Below are positions 24,150-33,485 of a DNA stretch of 64,000 nt, one piece after another; position 1 is the stretch's first letter; every line of letters starts with the position of its first letter. The position numbers were made by a program, and so were the translations under genes. Under the pieces are notes generated by a model. It saw nothing but the letters and a program-made list of their open reading frames with translations, did no database searches and had not been told where the DNA came from. Origin of the DNA: CAJXVY01 sp031580995 (GTDB taxonomy: Bacteria > Actinomycetota > Actinomycetes > Actinomycetales > Microbacteriaceae); the NCBI GenBank assembly GCA_031580995.1, contig JAVLCC010000004.1:39641-103640 (forward strand), written 5' to 3'.

Positions 24150-24899
24150 ATGTCAGGACACTCCAAGTGGGCAACCACAAAACATAAAAAAGCAGCCAAT
24201 GATGCCAAAAGAGCCAAGCTGTTTGCAAAGCTCATCAAAAACATTGAAGTTGCAAGCAGATTGGGCGGACCCGATCTTGAAGGGAACCCGACTTTATACG
24301 ACGCTGTTCAGAAGGCCAAGAAAAACTCTTTGCCGGCAGACAATATAGACAGAGCGATCAAACGCGGAGCCGGCATTGATGGGGCTGGTGTTGAATACAC
24401 AACGATTATGTATGAAGGCTATGCCGCAGGCGGTGTGGCGGTATTAATTGAATGCCTTACCGATAATAAAAACCGAGCCGCCGCAGAGGTGCGTCTAGCA
24501 ATGAGCCGGGCTGGTGGGAACATGGCGGATCCGGGAAGTGTGAGCTATCAATTTGCTCGAAAAGGCGTGATTGTGCTGGATGGTGTGAGCGAAGAAGACG
24601 CCATGGAGGCTGCCTTAGAAAGCGGCATCGAAGATATCGAAGCCAATGACTCACAACTTGTCATCACAACTGAACCGCAAGATATGGTGCAGGTTCGAAC
24701 AGCTTTGCAATCTGCCGGTCTTGACTATGAAAGTGCAGATGTTGAATTTGTCTCCAGTCTGAAAGTGACCTGCGATAAACCAACCGCCGAAAAGGCCCTG
24801 AAGCTTATTGATGGCCTTGAAGATTTAGATGACGTGCAAACAGTGTTCACCAATATGGACATCCCAGCCGATGTCTTAGAACAACTAGAGGCCAATTGA
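24150..24899 (+). CDS. YebC/PmpR/TACO1-family protein
   Basis: This 249-residue protein has the family start SGHSKWATTKHKK and the three-domain YebC fold. Members were long called transcriptional regulators. Recent work on the family points to helping ribosomes through difficult sequences such as proline stretches. It sits directly before ruvC and overlaps it as TTGA, the usual actinobacterial order. The ATG is preceded by a TAAAAT hexamer overlapping the pdxT stop. Confidence 0.93.
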   Translation: MSGHSKWATTKHKKAANDAKRAKLFAKLIKNIEVASRLGGPDLEGNPTLYDAVQKAKKNSLPADNIDRAIKRGAGIDGAGVEYTTIMYEGYAAGGVAVLIECLTDNKNRAAAEVRLAMSRAGGNMADPGSVSYQFARKGVIVLDGVSEEDAMEAALESGIEDIEANDSQLVITTEPQDMVQVRTALQSAGLDYESADVEFVSSLKVTCDKPTAEKALKLIDGLEDLDDVQTVFTNMDIPADVLEQLEAN

Positions 24900-25438
24900 G
24901 AAAGGTTCTGGGTATTGACCCTGGGCTAACACGCTGCGGTGTGGCGGTTGTTTATGGCAAAGCGATTAATAAATCCTCTCTTCACCACACCCAAACCATC
25001 AAAACTGCTGCCGGTGTTGAGTTAGACGAGAGAATTTATTTGATTGGCTCACAGATAAAGACACTTATATCCAGCTTCGAACCAACGGAGATTGCTTTGG
25101 AGAGAGTATTCGCTCAAGAAAATCTAAAAAGCGTGATGGGTGTGGCTCAAATCAGTGGGGTTGTTTTGTACTTGGCACGAGAGTTCAACCTTCCTATTCG
25201 TTTTTTCACACCCACCCAGGTGAAGGCTGCTGTCACAGGGGATGGGCGAGCAAATAAGGATGCAGTATCAAAGATGACATCTACGCTTCTAGGCGGTGGT
25301 GATCTTTTTGACTCTGCGGATAGTGCCGATGCGGCCGCAGTCTCGCTTACTGCAATTGCAAACCCTTCCATGGAATCTTCTGAACCCACAAAAGCCCAAC
25401 GGGCGTGGAGTCAAGCTATAAACCAAACCAGGAAGTAA
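24896..25438 (+). CDS. ruvC: Holliday junction resolvase RuvC
   Basis: RuvC cuts Holliday junctions made during recombination. The 180-residue protein has the catalytic acidic residues D8 (GIDPGLTR), E69 (ALERVF) and D142/D145 (SADSADAAA). The start is TTG at 24896, overlapping the yebC stop as TTGA. Its own stop TAA begins the TAACCT hexamer upstream of ruvA. Confidence 0.96.
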   Translation: MRKVLGIDPGLTRCGVAVVYGKAINKSSLHHTQTIKTAAGVELDERIYLIGSQIKTLISSFEPTEIALERVFAQENLKSVMGVAQISGVVLYLAREFNLPIRFFTPTQVKAAVTGDGRANKDAVSKMTSTLLGGGDLFDSADSADAAAVSLTAIANPSMESSEPTKAQRAWSQAINQTRK

Positions 25439-25441
25439 CCT
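25436..25441 (+). promoter_or_regulatory. Stop-codon-embedded -10 element for ruvA
   Basis: TAACCT begins on the ruvC stop TAA and is followed by 6 bases and the GTG of ruvA. An alternative is AGGAAG at 25430-25435 acting as a Shine-Dalgarno at a rather long 12-base spacing. Confidence 0.4.
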
Positions 25442-25447
25442 GTTGCT

Positions 25448-26008
25448 GTGATTGGCTACCTTAATGGAAAAATACTTTCAAGGACTGGAAGAGAGCTACT
25501 CATCGACGTTGGTGGGGTGGGCTACCTAGTGTTTGCCAGCAGCAGGTTTCAGCCAAAAATTGATGAGCAGGTGGCTATTCACATTAGAACTGTCGTCAAA
25601 GAGGATGAATTTTCTTTATACGGCTTTGACAGTGTTCAGGATCGCGATTTATTCGACGCGCTTTGCGATGTAAACGGAATCGGACCTAAATTAGCCATGA
25701 CGATTATCGAAGAGCTGGGCTATGAAGCCTCCACAGCGGCGATAGCTGGGGGTGATGAGCGTGCATTGCAATCAGTTTCAGGGGTAGGTTCAAAAACCGC
25801 AAAGCTCATGATTCTTTCTCTCGGTGGAAAATTTGAAGCACCAAAACAGGCCACCGATTCAACATTGATTGACGCCTTGATTAATCTTGGATGGAAAGAA
25901 AAAGAGGCTATCGAAGCGTTGAACAGTGTTCAAAAACCAGGCAGTTCTCAACAGGAGACCCTGAAATCAGCCCTGAAGTATCTGGGAGGGGCTAAAACTA
26001 AATCATGA
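25448..26008 (+). CDS. ruvA: Holliday junction branch migration protein RuvA
   Basis: RuvA binds Holliday junctions and loads RuvB. The 186-residue protein has the N-terminal OB fold beginning MIGYLNGKI, the tandem helix-hairpin-helix region (VNGIGPKLA and VSGVGSKTA), and the C-terminal three-helix domain that contacts RuvB. GTG start at 25448. It overlaps ruvB by ATGA. Confidence 0.95.
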   Translation: MIGYLNGKILSRTGRELLIDVGGVGYLVFASSRFQPKIDEQVAIHIRTVVKEDEFSLYGFDSVQDRDLFDALCDVNGIGPKLAMTIIEELGYEASTAAIAGGDERALQSVSGVGSKTAKLMILSLGGKFEAPKQATDSTLIDALINLGWKEKEAIEALNSVQKPGSSQQETLKSALKYLGGAKTKS

Positions 26009-27012
26009 ATAGAGAAACCGAGCCTTTCGCACACGCTGACGACGCAGCACTAGAGGGCAAACTGAGACCATCCAACTTGGATGAATTTGTAGGCCAAAGC
26101 AAGGTAAAAAAGCAGTTACAGGTGCTTTTACAAGCAGCCGAGCAACAACAACGAGTTCCTGATCATCTTCTTTTCAGCGGGCCTCCGGGTTTAGGGAAAA
26201 CAACTCTTGCAATGATTGTTGCAAAGGAAACCGGTCGATCACTCAGGGTTACCAGTGGACCAACCATTCAACACGCAGGTGACCTAGCAGCAATACTTTC
26301 CTCACTTGAATACGGCGAGATTTTATTTATCGATGAAATTCACAGGGTTAGCCGTGCTGCCGAGGAGATGCTGTACCTGGCGATGGAAGATTTTAGGGTG
26401 GATGTCATGGTGGGCAAAGGTCCTGGAGCCACCAGCGTTCCGCTTGATTTGGAAAGATTCACTTTGGTTGGGGCCACCACCCGAGCGGGGATGCTTCCTA
26501 ACCCCTTGCGTGATCGGTTCGGATTCACCGCGAGCATGGAATTTTACGAACAGGAAGATCTGATTCGTGTTTTGGAAAGAACCGCGAGGGTTCTCAATGT
26601 GAAGCTTGACAATCAGAGTTTGGAGATGATTTCACAGTCATCTAGAGGTACACCTCGGGTGGCAAATAGATTACTGAGAAGGATTCGTGATTATGCACAG
26701 GTTCAAAAGGTGGACTCCATCGATTCAAAGACAACTGCCGATGCGTTAGAAATATATGAAATCGACGAGGCGGGGTTGGATCGATTGGATCGCCAGTATT
26801 TATCAGCTTTGGCAGAGAACAGAAACAGGGCCTTGGGTCTGGGGACATTGGCCACCAGACTTGGCGAAGAACCAGAAACAGTTGAGTTAGTGGTGGAACC
26901 CTTTCTGCTCAGACTTGGGTTTATAGAAAGAACACCAAAAGGGAGACTCATAACAAATTCTGGGCTTGCAACCATGGGAATCGAGTCTGAATCAAGCAGT
27001 TTGTTCGACTAA
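26005..27012 (+). CDS. ruvB: Holliday junction branch migration ATPase RuvB
   Basis: RuvB is the AAA+ motor of RuvAB branch migration. The 335-residue protein has Walker A GPPGLGKT (59-66), Walker B FIDEIHR with D110/E111, the sensor region GATTRAG, the arginine-finger segment RDRFG, and a C-terminal winged helix. It ends the ruvCAB group. The next gene is 39 bases away behind a TATAAT hexamer. Confidence 0.97.
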   Translation: MNRETEPFAHADDAALEGKLRPSNLDEFVGQSKVKKQLQVLLQAAEQQQRVPDHLLFSGPPGLGKTTLAMIVAKETGRSLRVTSGPTIQHAGDLAAILSSLEYGEILFIDEIHRVSRAAEEMLYLAMEDFRVDVMVGKGPGATSVPLDLERFTLVGATTRAGMLPNPLRDRFGFTASMEFYEQEDLIRVLERTARVLNVKLDNQSLEMISQSSRGTPRVANRLLRRIRDYAQVQKVDSIDSKTTADALEIYEIDEAGLDRLDRQYLSALAENRNRALGLGTLATRLGEEPETVELVVEPFLLRLGFIERTPKGRLITNSGLATMGIESESSSLFD

Positions 27013-27017
27013 CCCCC

Positions 27018-27023
27018 TATAAT
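27018..27023 (+). promoter_or_regulatory. -10 element of yajC-secDF
   Basis: A perfect TATAAT lies 28 bases before the yajC TTG, in the loop of a small AACCC/GGGTT inverted repeat (27011-27032). A GTGAGG ribosome-binding site follows near 27040. I see no good -35 at 16-18 bases, so strength is uncertain. Confidence 0.5.
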
Positions 27024-27051
27024 TTCAGGGTTACCGAGTTGTGAGGTTGTT

Positions 27052-27330
27052 TTGATTACACCAGACATTATCTTGGTGCTTGCCCTTGGTGTTCTGATTC
27101 TTGTTATGTTCACTAATAACCGCAAGCGCCGCAAGCAGGCACAGGAACTTGTCAATTCTTTGAAAGTTGGAGATCAAGTTTTATTGCATTCAGGCATTTT
27201 TGGGAAAGTAACGGAATTAGAGGAGGACAGGCTCACGATTGAGACTGCTCCTAAAGTAAAATTGACCGTTATTAAACAGGCCGTCAGGTCAGTTGAGGCC
27301 AATCAAGAAGAGAAAAACGAAGAGGCATAA
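27052..27330 (+). CDS. yajC: Sec translocase accessory subunit YajC
   Basis: YajC is a small single-span membrane partner of SecDF. The 92-residue protein has one N-terminal helix (about 4-20), a basic NNRKRRKQ segment, and the conserved GDQVLLHSGIFGKV domain. TTG start at 27052. It lies 2 bases before secD, in the standard yajC-secD-secF order. Confidence 0.94.
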   Translation: MITPDIILVLALGVLILVMFTNNRKRRKQAQELVNSLKVGDQVLLHSGIFGKVTELEEDRLTIETAPKVKLTVIKQAVRSVEANQEEKNEEA

Positions 27331-27332
27331 GT

Positions 27333-29021
27333 TTGGCTGAAAACAACGTTCGACGCTCTGCGGGACGGCGCTTAGTTTGGCTATTGGTCATCATTTTGGG
27401 ACTTTCCGGAATGATGGGCTGGGCAAATCTAACCAACCAAGAAAATACTGGACTCGCTCCAAAACTGGCTTTGGACCTGGAGGGCGGAACACAGATTATT
27501 CTTTCTCCCTCTGTAGCTGAAGGCGACAGTGCAACCGAAGAGCAGTTGCAGCAAGCGGTTTCAATCATTCGTCAGCGAATTGATGCCAGTGGTGTTGCAG
27601 AAGCACAAGTTGCTACTCAGGGAAATCAAAATATTGTCGTTAGCATCCCGGGAACTCCTGACCCAAATACCTTGCAGCTAATCCGCGCGAGCGCAAAATT
27701 GGAATTTAGGCCCGTGCTCACGACATCTGCGAGTGTTGCAGCGGACGAGGTTGGAGGTCTTGACGAAGATGGTCAGCAACTTCCTGATCAGCCCAGTGTT
27801 GAGCCAGAGAACGCAAGTGATCCAAATTGGATCACACCTGCTTTGCAAAACGATTTTGACAATTTAGATTGCTCCCAGCAGTTTAGAGAACCAGGTCAAG
27901 TAGATGACCCAAATCTTCCATTAGTTACCTGCGATAGCTCACTAACTCAAAAATACATATTGGGACCAGTTGAGGTAGAGGGTGCCAACATCGCAGATGC
28001 CACCAGTGGAACAGTCACCACGTCTTCCGGTGCATCAACCAATGAGTGGGCTGTGAACATTGAATTTGACGGTCAGGGAACGGAGCTTTTCAGCCAAGTT
28101 ACCTCGAGGCTTTTCAATTTAGCTGAGCCTAGAAATCAGTTCGCAATTACCTTGGATGGCTTCATCATCACTGCTCCCAGAGTTAATGATGTTATTCCCA
28201 ATGGTCAGGCGCAGATTACAGGTAGCTTCACCCAAGATTCCTCACAAACCCTTGCTGATTCATTGAAATACGGTGCATTGCCGATTGGCTTTGAAGTTCA
28301 AAGCCAAGAAAACATATCAGCGACATTGGGAACTGAATCACTAAACAGTGGATTAATCGCGGGTTTGATTGGTCTGATCTTGGTTGTTGTTTACATGACA
28401 TTCCAATATCGAGGTCTGGCTATTGTGACCCTCGGTTCACTGGTGGTTGCTGGAATTTTGGTTTACCTGGTGATTCTCTATCTGGCTTGGCGACAGGGTT
28501 ATCGACTGAGTCTTGCTGGGGTAGCGGGCTTGATCGTGGCGATAGGTATCACCTCTGATAGCTTCATTGTTTATTTCGAGAGAATTCGTGATGAAATTCG
28601 TGATGGAAGGGCCCTCGAGGTTGCGGTTGAAGCGGGTTGGAAACGAGCATTTAGAACAATTTTGGTCAGCGATGCGGTTACTCTAACCGCTGCCATTGTG
28701 TTGTTCTGGCTTACTGCGTCAAGCGTTCGAGGCTTCGCCTTCACTCTGGGATTGGTGACTCTAATTGACCTAATTATTGTCTTACTGTTCACGCATCCAC
28801 TGGTTCAGTTATTAGCCAGAACCAAGTTCTTCCGAGGCGGAGGTCCGTGGTCTGGGTTTGAAGTTGGAAAGGTTGCCGCCAGCTACGTTGGACGTGGTCA
28901 ATTCAGGGTTTCTGAAGGGCTAGCTAAAGGTAAAGCTGAAAAAGTTGACAAGGAAGCTACAAAGCGACAGACAATTGCGGAACGAAAAGCGCAAGAAATT
29001 AGAGAGCGAGGCGAGTCCTAA
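27333..29021 (+). CDS. secD: Protein translocase subunit SecD
   Basis: SecD uses the proton gradient to help pull proteins through SecYEG. The 562-residue protein has one N-terminal helix, a large extracytoplasmic P1 region containing the signature LALDLEGGTQI, and five more helices in the C-terminal third with the SecD motif VAIGITSDSFIVYFERIRDE. In many SecD proteins the equivalent motif reads VDANIL/IYERI; the TSDSFIVYFER form is usual in actinobacteria. The C-terminal tail is basic. TTG start; overlaps secF by one base (TAATG). Confidence 0.95.
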   Translation: MAENNVRRSAGRRLVWLLVIILGLSGMMGWANLTNQENTGLAPKLALDLEGGTQIILSPSVAEGDSATEEQLQQAVSIIRQRIDASGVAEAQVATQGNQNIVVSIPGTPDPNTLQLIRASAKLEFRPVLTTSASVAADEVGGLDEDGQQLPDQPSVEPENASDPNWITPALQNDFDNLDCSQQFREPGQVDDPNLPLVTCDSSLTQKYILGPVEVEGANIADATSGTVTTSSGASTNEWAVNIEFDGQGTELFSQVTSRLFNLAEPRNQFAITLDGFIITAPRVNDVIPNGQAQITGSFTQDSSQTLADSLKYGALPIGFEVQSQENISATLGTESLNSGLIAGLIGLILVVVYMTFQYRGLAIVTLGSLVVAGILVYLVILYLAWRQGYRLSLAGVAGLIVAIGITSDSFIVYFERIRDEIRDGRALEVAVEAGWKRAFRTILVSDAVTLTAAIVLFWLTASSVRGFAFTLGLVTLIDLIIVLLFTHPLVQLLARTKFFRGGGPWSGFEVGKVAASYVGRGQFRVSEGLAKGKAEKVDKEATKRQTIAERKAQEIRERGES

Positions 29022-29995
29022 TGGCAAGTTTTAGAGACTTTGGAAATGACCTGTATTCAGGTAAGCGCTCGATTAACTTTGTTGGGCGCAGAAAAACTTG
29101 GTACTTGGTTGCAATAGTTGTTGTTCTGCTTGCGATTCTGGCTCCTATTTTGCGCGGAGGATTCAGTTTCGGTATTGAATTCACCGGCGGAAGTGAGTTC
29201 AGAATTGATGGTGTGAGCTCGCAAGGAGAGACAGTTGCCACTGAGGTCGTGGATGATCTTTTTCCAGGGGCGGACAGTGTTGTAAATACTGTTGGTGTTG
29301 ATTCTATTCGTGTCCAAACCGAGCAGCTGGAGGATGTTGAATCCGAAGAATTGAGGCTGGCACTCGCTGATGCCTACGGTGTTCAGGGCGGTGAAGTTGC
29401 AAGCAGTTTTATTGGGCCCAACTGGGGTGCAGATGTGACCAATCAGGCGATTCAGGGTCTGGTTGTGTTTTTGATATTGGTTTCTTTGCTGATGGCGTTT
29501 TATTTCCGAAGTTGGAAGATGTCCGTTGCTGCTCTTGCCGCTTTGGCACATGATTTGATTATTACTGTCGGTATTTATGGTGGTCTTGGACTCGAGGTGA
29601 GTCCGGCAGCGATCATCGGCTTTCTGACTATTTTGAGTTACTCGCTTTATGACACTGTGGTTGTGTTTGACAAGGTCCGAGAAAATACCGAAAACGTTGA
29701 ATTCAGTGAAAATGTAACTTTCTCAGAGCAAGTGAACCTTGCTGTGAATCAAACATTAGTCCGCTCAATCAACACCTCGGTGGTTGCTGTGTTACCGGTT
29801 GCAGGAATTTTATTCATTGGTTCCTTGCTTTTGGGGGCAGGAACTTTGACAGATATAGCACTTGCGTTATTTGTGGGAACCATCGTTGGAACCTATTCTT
29901 CGGTGTTCATCGCAGCTCCTGTGTATTCACATTTGCGTGAGAGTGAGACCAAGTTCAAAGAAGCCGCTGACAAAGTTTTGGCAAACCGGGCGTAG
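29021..29995 (+). CDS. secF: Protein translocase subunit SecF
   Basis: SecF partners SecD. The 324-residue protein has six predicted helices, the motif FGIEFTGGSEFRI after the first helix and SYSLYDTVVVFDKVREN in the fourth-fifth helix region. It overlaps secD by a single base. Its stop TAG is the first half of TAGAAT, a likely -10 for the rsh gene. The apt gene, often found between secF and rsh in actinobacteria, is absent. Confidence 0.96.
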   Translation: MASFRDFGNDLYSGKRSINFVGRRKTWYLVAIVVVLLAILAPILRGGFSFGIEFTGGSEFRIDGVSSQGETVATEVVDDLFPGADSVVNTVGVDSIRVQTEQLEDVESEELRLALADAYGVQGGEVASSFIGPNWGADVTNQAIQGLVVFLILVSLLMAFYFRSWKMSVAALAALAHDLIITVGIYGGLGLEVSPAAIIGFLTILSYSLYDTVVVFDKVRENTENVEFSENVTFSEQVNLAVNQTLVRSINTSVVAVLPVAGILFIGSLLLGAGTLTDIALALFVGTIVGTYSSVFIAAPVYSHLRESETKFKEAADKVLANRA

Positions 29996-29998
29996 AAT
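29993..29998 (+). promoter_or_regulatory. -10 element of rsh overlapping the secF stop
   Basis: TAGAAT begins on the secF stop TAG. Unlike the leaderless cases, the rsh ATG is 24 bases further and is preceded by GGGAGGTGAT, an almost full anti-16S complement. The transcript would therefore have a short leader. Confidence 0.5.
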
Positions 29999-30022
29999 TC
30001 TGCTCACGGGAGGTGATGCGGA

Positions 30023-32251
30023 ATGACAGACAGCATTCCAACGCTGCGCTCTCGTTTGCCCAGAATTTTCACCAAGGAAAGCCCTTTTTATAATCGTGAC
30101 CTGAACGAGGTTATAAGGATCGTCAGAGTCAATCATCCTCGCAGTGATACACAAATCGTTGAAAACGCCTTCAAAAAGGCAGAGAAAGCCCATCAGGGGC
30201 AATCAAGGAAATCTGGTGAGCCTTACATCACTCATCCTGTCGCAGTGGCAAAGATATTAGCTGAGCTGGGAACAGGACCCACCACCATTGCTGCGGCCTT
30301 GCTTCACGACACTGTTGAGGACACCGATTACAGTCTTGAGCAACTGCGTCAGGATTTTGGTGAAGAGGTGGCTCTGCTGGTGGATGGTGTCACCAAGCTA
30401 GACAAAGTCAAACTTGGTGATAAAACCCAGGCTGAAACCATTAGAAAAATGATTGTTGCGATGAGCAGAGACATAAGAGTTTTGGTTATCAAGCTGGCGG
30501 ACCGATTGCATAATGCAAGGACTTGGGGTTTTGTTCCTGTCGAATCTGCAAAGCGAAAAGCGCAGGAAACTTTAGAGATTTATGCACCGCTCGCTCACAG
30601 ATTGGGTATCAACACCATTAAGTGGGAACTAGAGGATCTTAGTTTTAGTGTTTTATATCCAAAGGTTTATGAGGAGATAGTAAATCTTGTAAAACAGCGC
30701 ACTCCCAAGCGAAGTGAATACACCGACAACGTGATCAGGGATATTGATTCAGAGCTTCGCAAGAACAAAATTAAGTCAAAGGTTGAAGGCAGGCCAAAGC
30801 AGTATTACTCGATTTATCAAAAGATGGTTTTAAGGGGTAGAGAGTTTGATGACATCTATGACCTAGTTGGAATCAGAATTTTGGTCTCCTCGGTGAAGGA
30901 TTGCTACGCAGCTCTGGGTGCTCTTCATGCTCAATATTCACCCGTTCCCGGCAGGTTCAAAGACTATATAGCCATGCCTAAATTCAACCTCTATCAATCT
31001 CTACACACCACTTTGATTGGACCAAATGGTCGCGCTGTTGAGATCCAGATTCGCACGCATGACATGCATCAGCGAGCAGAATTTGGTGTGGCTGCGCACT
31101 GGAAATACAAAGCGGCCTCAAAAGGTGAACAGGTTCAAGATGATGGCTTGGCATGGCTAAAAAGAATTAGCGACTGGGAAAGTGAAACAGAGGACCCGGG
31201 AGAGTTTCTTGACAGTCTTCGCTATGAAATCGGTGCTAAAGAAGTCTATGTTTTCACCCCAAAGGGTCGCGTAATTGGTCTTCCCTCAGATGCCACTCCC
31301 ATTGATTTTGCATATGCTGTTCACACTGAGGTCGGGCACAAAACTATTGGTGCAAAGGTTAATTCTCGACTGGTGCCTTTAGACACTGCTTTGAGTAGTG
31401 GCGATGTTGTTGAGGTGCTCACCTCAAAAAGCGAAAGCGCAGCACCCAGTAAAGACTGGCTAAATTTTGTTAGATCTCCAAGAGCCAGAGCCAAAATCAA
31501 GCAGCATTTCAATGCTGAGCGCAAAGAGCAGTCTGTTGATGTTGGCAGAGATATGCTCGCCAAAACCATGCGCAAGCAGTCATTGCCTCTTCAACAACTA
31601 ATGGGAAGCGACGCTCTGTTAGAAGTTGTTGCTGATTTGAAATATGTAAATCTTGAGGGCTTGCTAAGTGGCATCGGTGAGGGTCACGTATCTGCTGCCA
31701 CGGTAGTTGAAAAAATTATCGCCAAGACCCAGGCCGCCGAGGACGTCAACACTGGAGAGCTCACTCAAATAACGAATCCTAAACCTTCTAAACGAGGCGG
31801 CGACAATTATGTGTTGGTGAAAAACAGTCCCGATGTTCTCACAAAGATTGCTCGATGCTGCACACCTGTTCCGGGTGATGAAATCATGGGATTTATCACC
31901 AGGGGAGAGGGAGTGAGCATTCACAGGGTTGATTGCAAAAACGTGAAGTCGCTTCATGATCAACCGGAACGAATAGTGGATGTTAGCTGGGCTGATTCCG
32001 CCAAAGGGGTCTATTTGGTGCAAATCCAGGTAGACGCTCTGGATCGTTCCGGGTTGCTCAGCGATGTAACTCGTGTGTTAAGTGAGAATCACGTCAATAT
32101 CTTGAGTGCCTCTGTGACTACTCGCAAAGATCGAGTGGCCATGAACAAATTTGCCTTTGAAATGGCAGATCCCTCGCACCTGGACCACATTTTCAATCAA
32201 ATCCGACGAATAGACGCTGTTTATGACGTTTACAGGGTGCAGGGCGGTTAG
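30023..32251 (+). CDS. rsh: Bifunctional (p)ppGpp synthetase/hydrolase (RelA/SpoT homolog)
   Basis: This 742-residue long RSH makes and degrades the stringent-response alarmone. The hydrolase HD domain has HDTVED (95-100), so hydrolysis should be intact. The synthetase domain has the YQSLHTT and EIQIRTHDMH motifs. A TGS domain (near TPKGRVIGLPSDATPIDFAY), a helical/zinc-finger region with CCTPVPGD, and a C-terminal ACT domain follow. It has the strongest Shine-Dalgarno on the plus strand. It ends in a 4-base TTAG overlap with the convergent DUF349 gene. Confidence 0.96.
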   Translation: MTDSIPTLRSRLPRIFTKESPFYNRDLNEVIRIVRVNHPRSDTQIVENAFKKAEKAHQGQSRKSGEPYITHPVAVAKILAELGTGPTTIAAALLHDTVEDTDYSLEQLRQDFGEEVALLVDGVTKLDKVKLGDKTQAETIRKMIVAMSRDIRVLVIKLADRLHNARTWGFVPVESAKRKAQETLEIYAPLAHRLGINTIKWELEDLSFSVLYPKVYEEIVNLVKQRTPKRSEYTDNVIRDIDSELRKNKIKSKVEGRPKQYYSIYQKMVLRGREFDDIYDLVGIRILVSSVKDCYAALGALHAQYSPVPGRFKDYIAMPKFNLYQSLHTTLIGPNGRAVEIQIRTHDMHQRAEFGVAAHWKYKAASKGEQVQDDGLAWLKRISDWESETEDPGEFLDSLRYEIGAKEVYVFTPKGRVIGLPSDATPIDFAYAVHTEVGHKTIGAKVNSRLVPLDTALSSGDVVEVLTSKSESAAPSKDWLNFVRSPRARAKIKQHFNAERKEQSVDVGRDMLAKTMRKQSLPLQQLMGSDALLEVVADLKYVNLEGLLSGIGEGHVSAATVVEKIIAKTQAAEDVNTGELTQITNPKPSKRGGDNYVLVKNSPDVLTKIARCCTPVPGDEIMGFITRGEGVSIHRVDCKNVKSLHDQPERIVDVSWADSAKGVYLVQIQVDALDRSGLLSDVTRVLSENHVNILSASVTTRKDRVAMNKFAFEMADPSHLDHIFNQIRRIDAVYDVYRVQGG

Positions 32252-33471
32252 TCCGCCGCTTGCCTCGCAGCTTCCAACCAGGACTTCCTTGCCTCTAGGT
32301 TTTTTTCCAATTCCTGTTTTTTCTTTGAATCAGTTACGCTTTTGATTTCAGTCTCTAGATCCGAAATTGATTGTTCCAACTGCTGAATTAGTGAGTTTGA
32401 GCGGTGCTGACTCTCGGGGTCAGTTCTGCGCCACTCGTCTTCCTCTTTTTTCTTCACGGCAGTTTCGATTTTGGACATTCTAGAATCGAGTTCTCTGACC
32501 TTATCTCTGGGTACTCTTCCTATCTTCGACCATTCACCATTGATTTTGGAAAGCTGTTCACGTGCTGATTTCAAATCATCAAGGGAGATCTTCTCAGCCT
32601 TTTCTACAAGCTCAAGTTTTTGCTTATAGTTTTCCATCTCCTGCTCTCGCAGTTTCTGGTCCTCAGCCTTTTTCTGCTCAAAAATGACATCCCCAGCAGC
32701 TTTGAACTTCTCCCAAAGCGCATCTTCGCCTTTTCCGATGCGAGCTAGCTTTTTCCACTGGTCTTGTAGCTTTTTAAACTCATCTGCAGCTTCAGCTCCC
32801 TTGCTCGAAAGTGCTTCAGCCTGTTTGACGATGTCTGTCTTGACTTTTTTAGCCTCTTTGACGCGTTTATCTAGTTCTGCGAAGAAAGCTCTCTTATCGG
32901 CCTCAAACTTAGCCCTAGCCTTACTGAAGCGCTTCCAGATTGGATCTGCTTGAGCCTTCGGAACTCTGGGCCCCGATTTTTGTAGCGCCTGCCATTTTTC
33001 AAATAGCTCCTGCATTTCCTTGCTGGCGTTTTTCCAGATGGTCTTTGTGGTGTCTCGATTGGCTATTTGTTCGGCTTTGGCGGCAATCTTCTCTTTTTCT
33101 GCTAGAGCCTTGGCAACCGCTTCTTCAGTCTTCTGCTTATGATCTTCCCGCAATTTCTCTAGGGCTGGTTTTAGTTGATGGATTCGATCTCTAAGTGTCG
33201 CAATGTCTCCCACAAATTTGGGTTCAGCTAGCTCTTTTTCAACTGCGACAAGATTTTCTTCCACCGCACTCGGGGTTGCAGTTGTGGACTTCACCCGCTG
33301 TTCAAGAATCTTTATTTGTGCGTCCAGGTCATGAAACTTGCGTTCAAAATAAGCGAGGGCTTCCTCGGCTGTCACATTTGGGTATTGGCCGATGAGTTTT
33401 TTCTCACCCCCATCAATCAAATAAACGTTGTTGTTTTCATCAACACTTGCGTGCGAGGTTTCAATGGACAC
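32248..33471 (-). CDS. DUF349 repeat protein
   Basis: This 407-residue protein is highly charged and Lys/Glu-rich, made of repeated DUF349 helical hairpins. Recurrent elements have the form W..LQKSGP...D.IWKRFS.A and LQDQWKKLARIGKGEDALWEKFKAA. Long coiled-coil stretches lie at both ends. DUF349 proteins are widespread in actinobacteria next to rsh; function is not firmly known. GTG start at 33471 with AGGAG upstream. It is probably co-transcribed with the cyclophilin gene 14 bases upstream on the same strand. Confidence 0.88.
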   Translation of the reverse strand: MSIETSHASVDENNNVYLIDGGEKKLIGQYPNVTAEEALAYFERKFHDLDAQIKILEQRVKSTTATPSAVEENLVAVEKELAEPKFVGDIATLRDRIHQLKPALEKLREDHKQKTEEAVAKALAEKEKIAAKAEQIANRDTTKTIWKNASKEMQELFEKWQALQKSGPRVPKAQADPIWKRFSKARAKFEADKRAFFAELDKRVKEAKKVKTDIVKQAEALSSKGAEAADEFKKLQDQWKKLARIGKGEDALWEKFKAAGDVIFEQKKAEDQKLREQEMENYKQKLELVEKAEKISLDDLKSAREQLSKINGEWSKIGRVPRDKVRELDSRMSKIETAVKKKEEDEWRRTDPESQHRSNSLIQQLEQSISDLETEIKSVTDSKKKQELEKNLEARKSWLEAARQAAD

Positions 33472-33485
33472 TTTTATGGCTCCTG

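Noticed and set aside
29057..29551. 164-codon open frame antisense to secF
   Set aside because: It is a shadow of the secF frame with no protein-like features. The secF assignment is certain.
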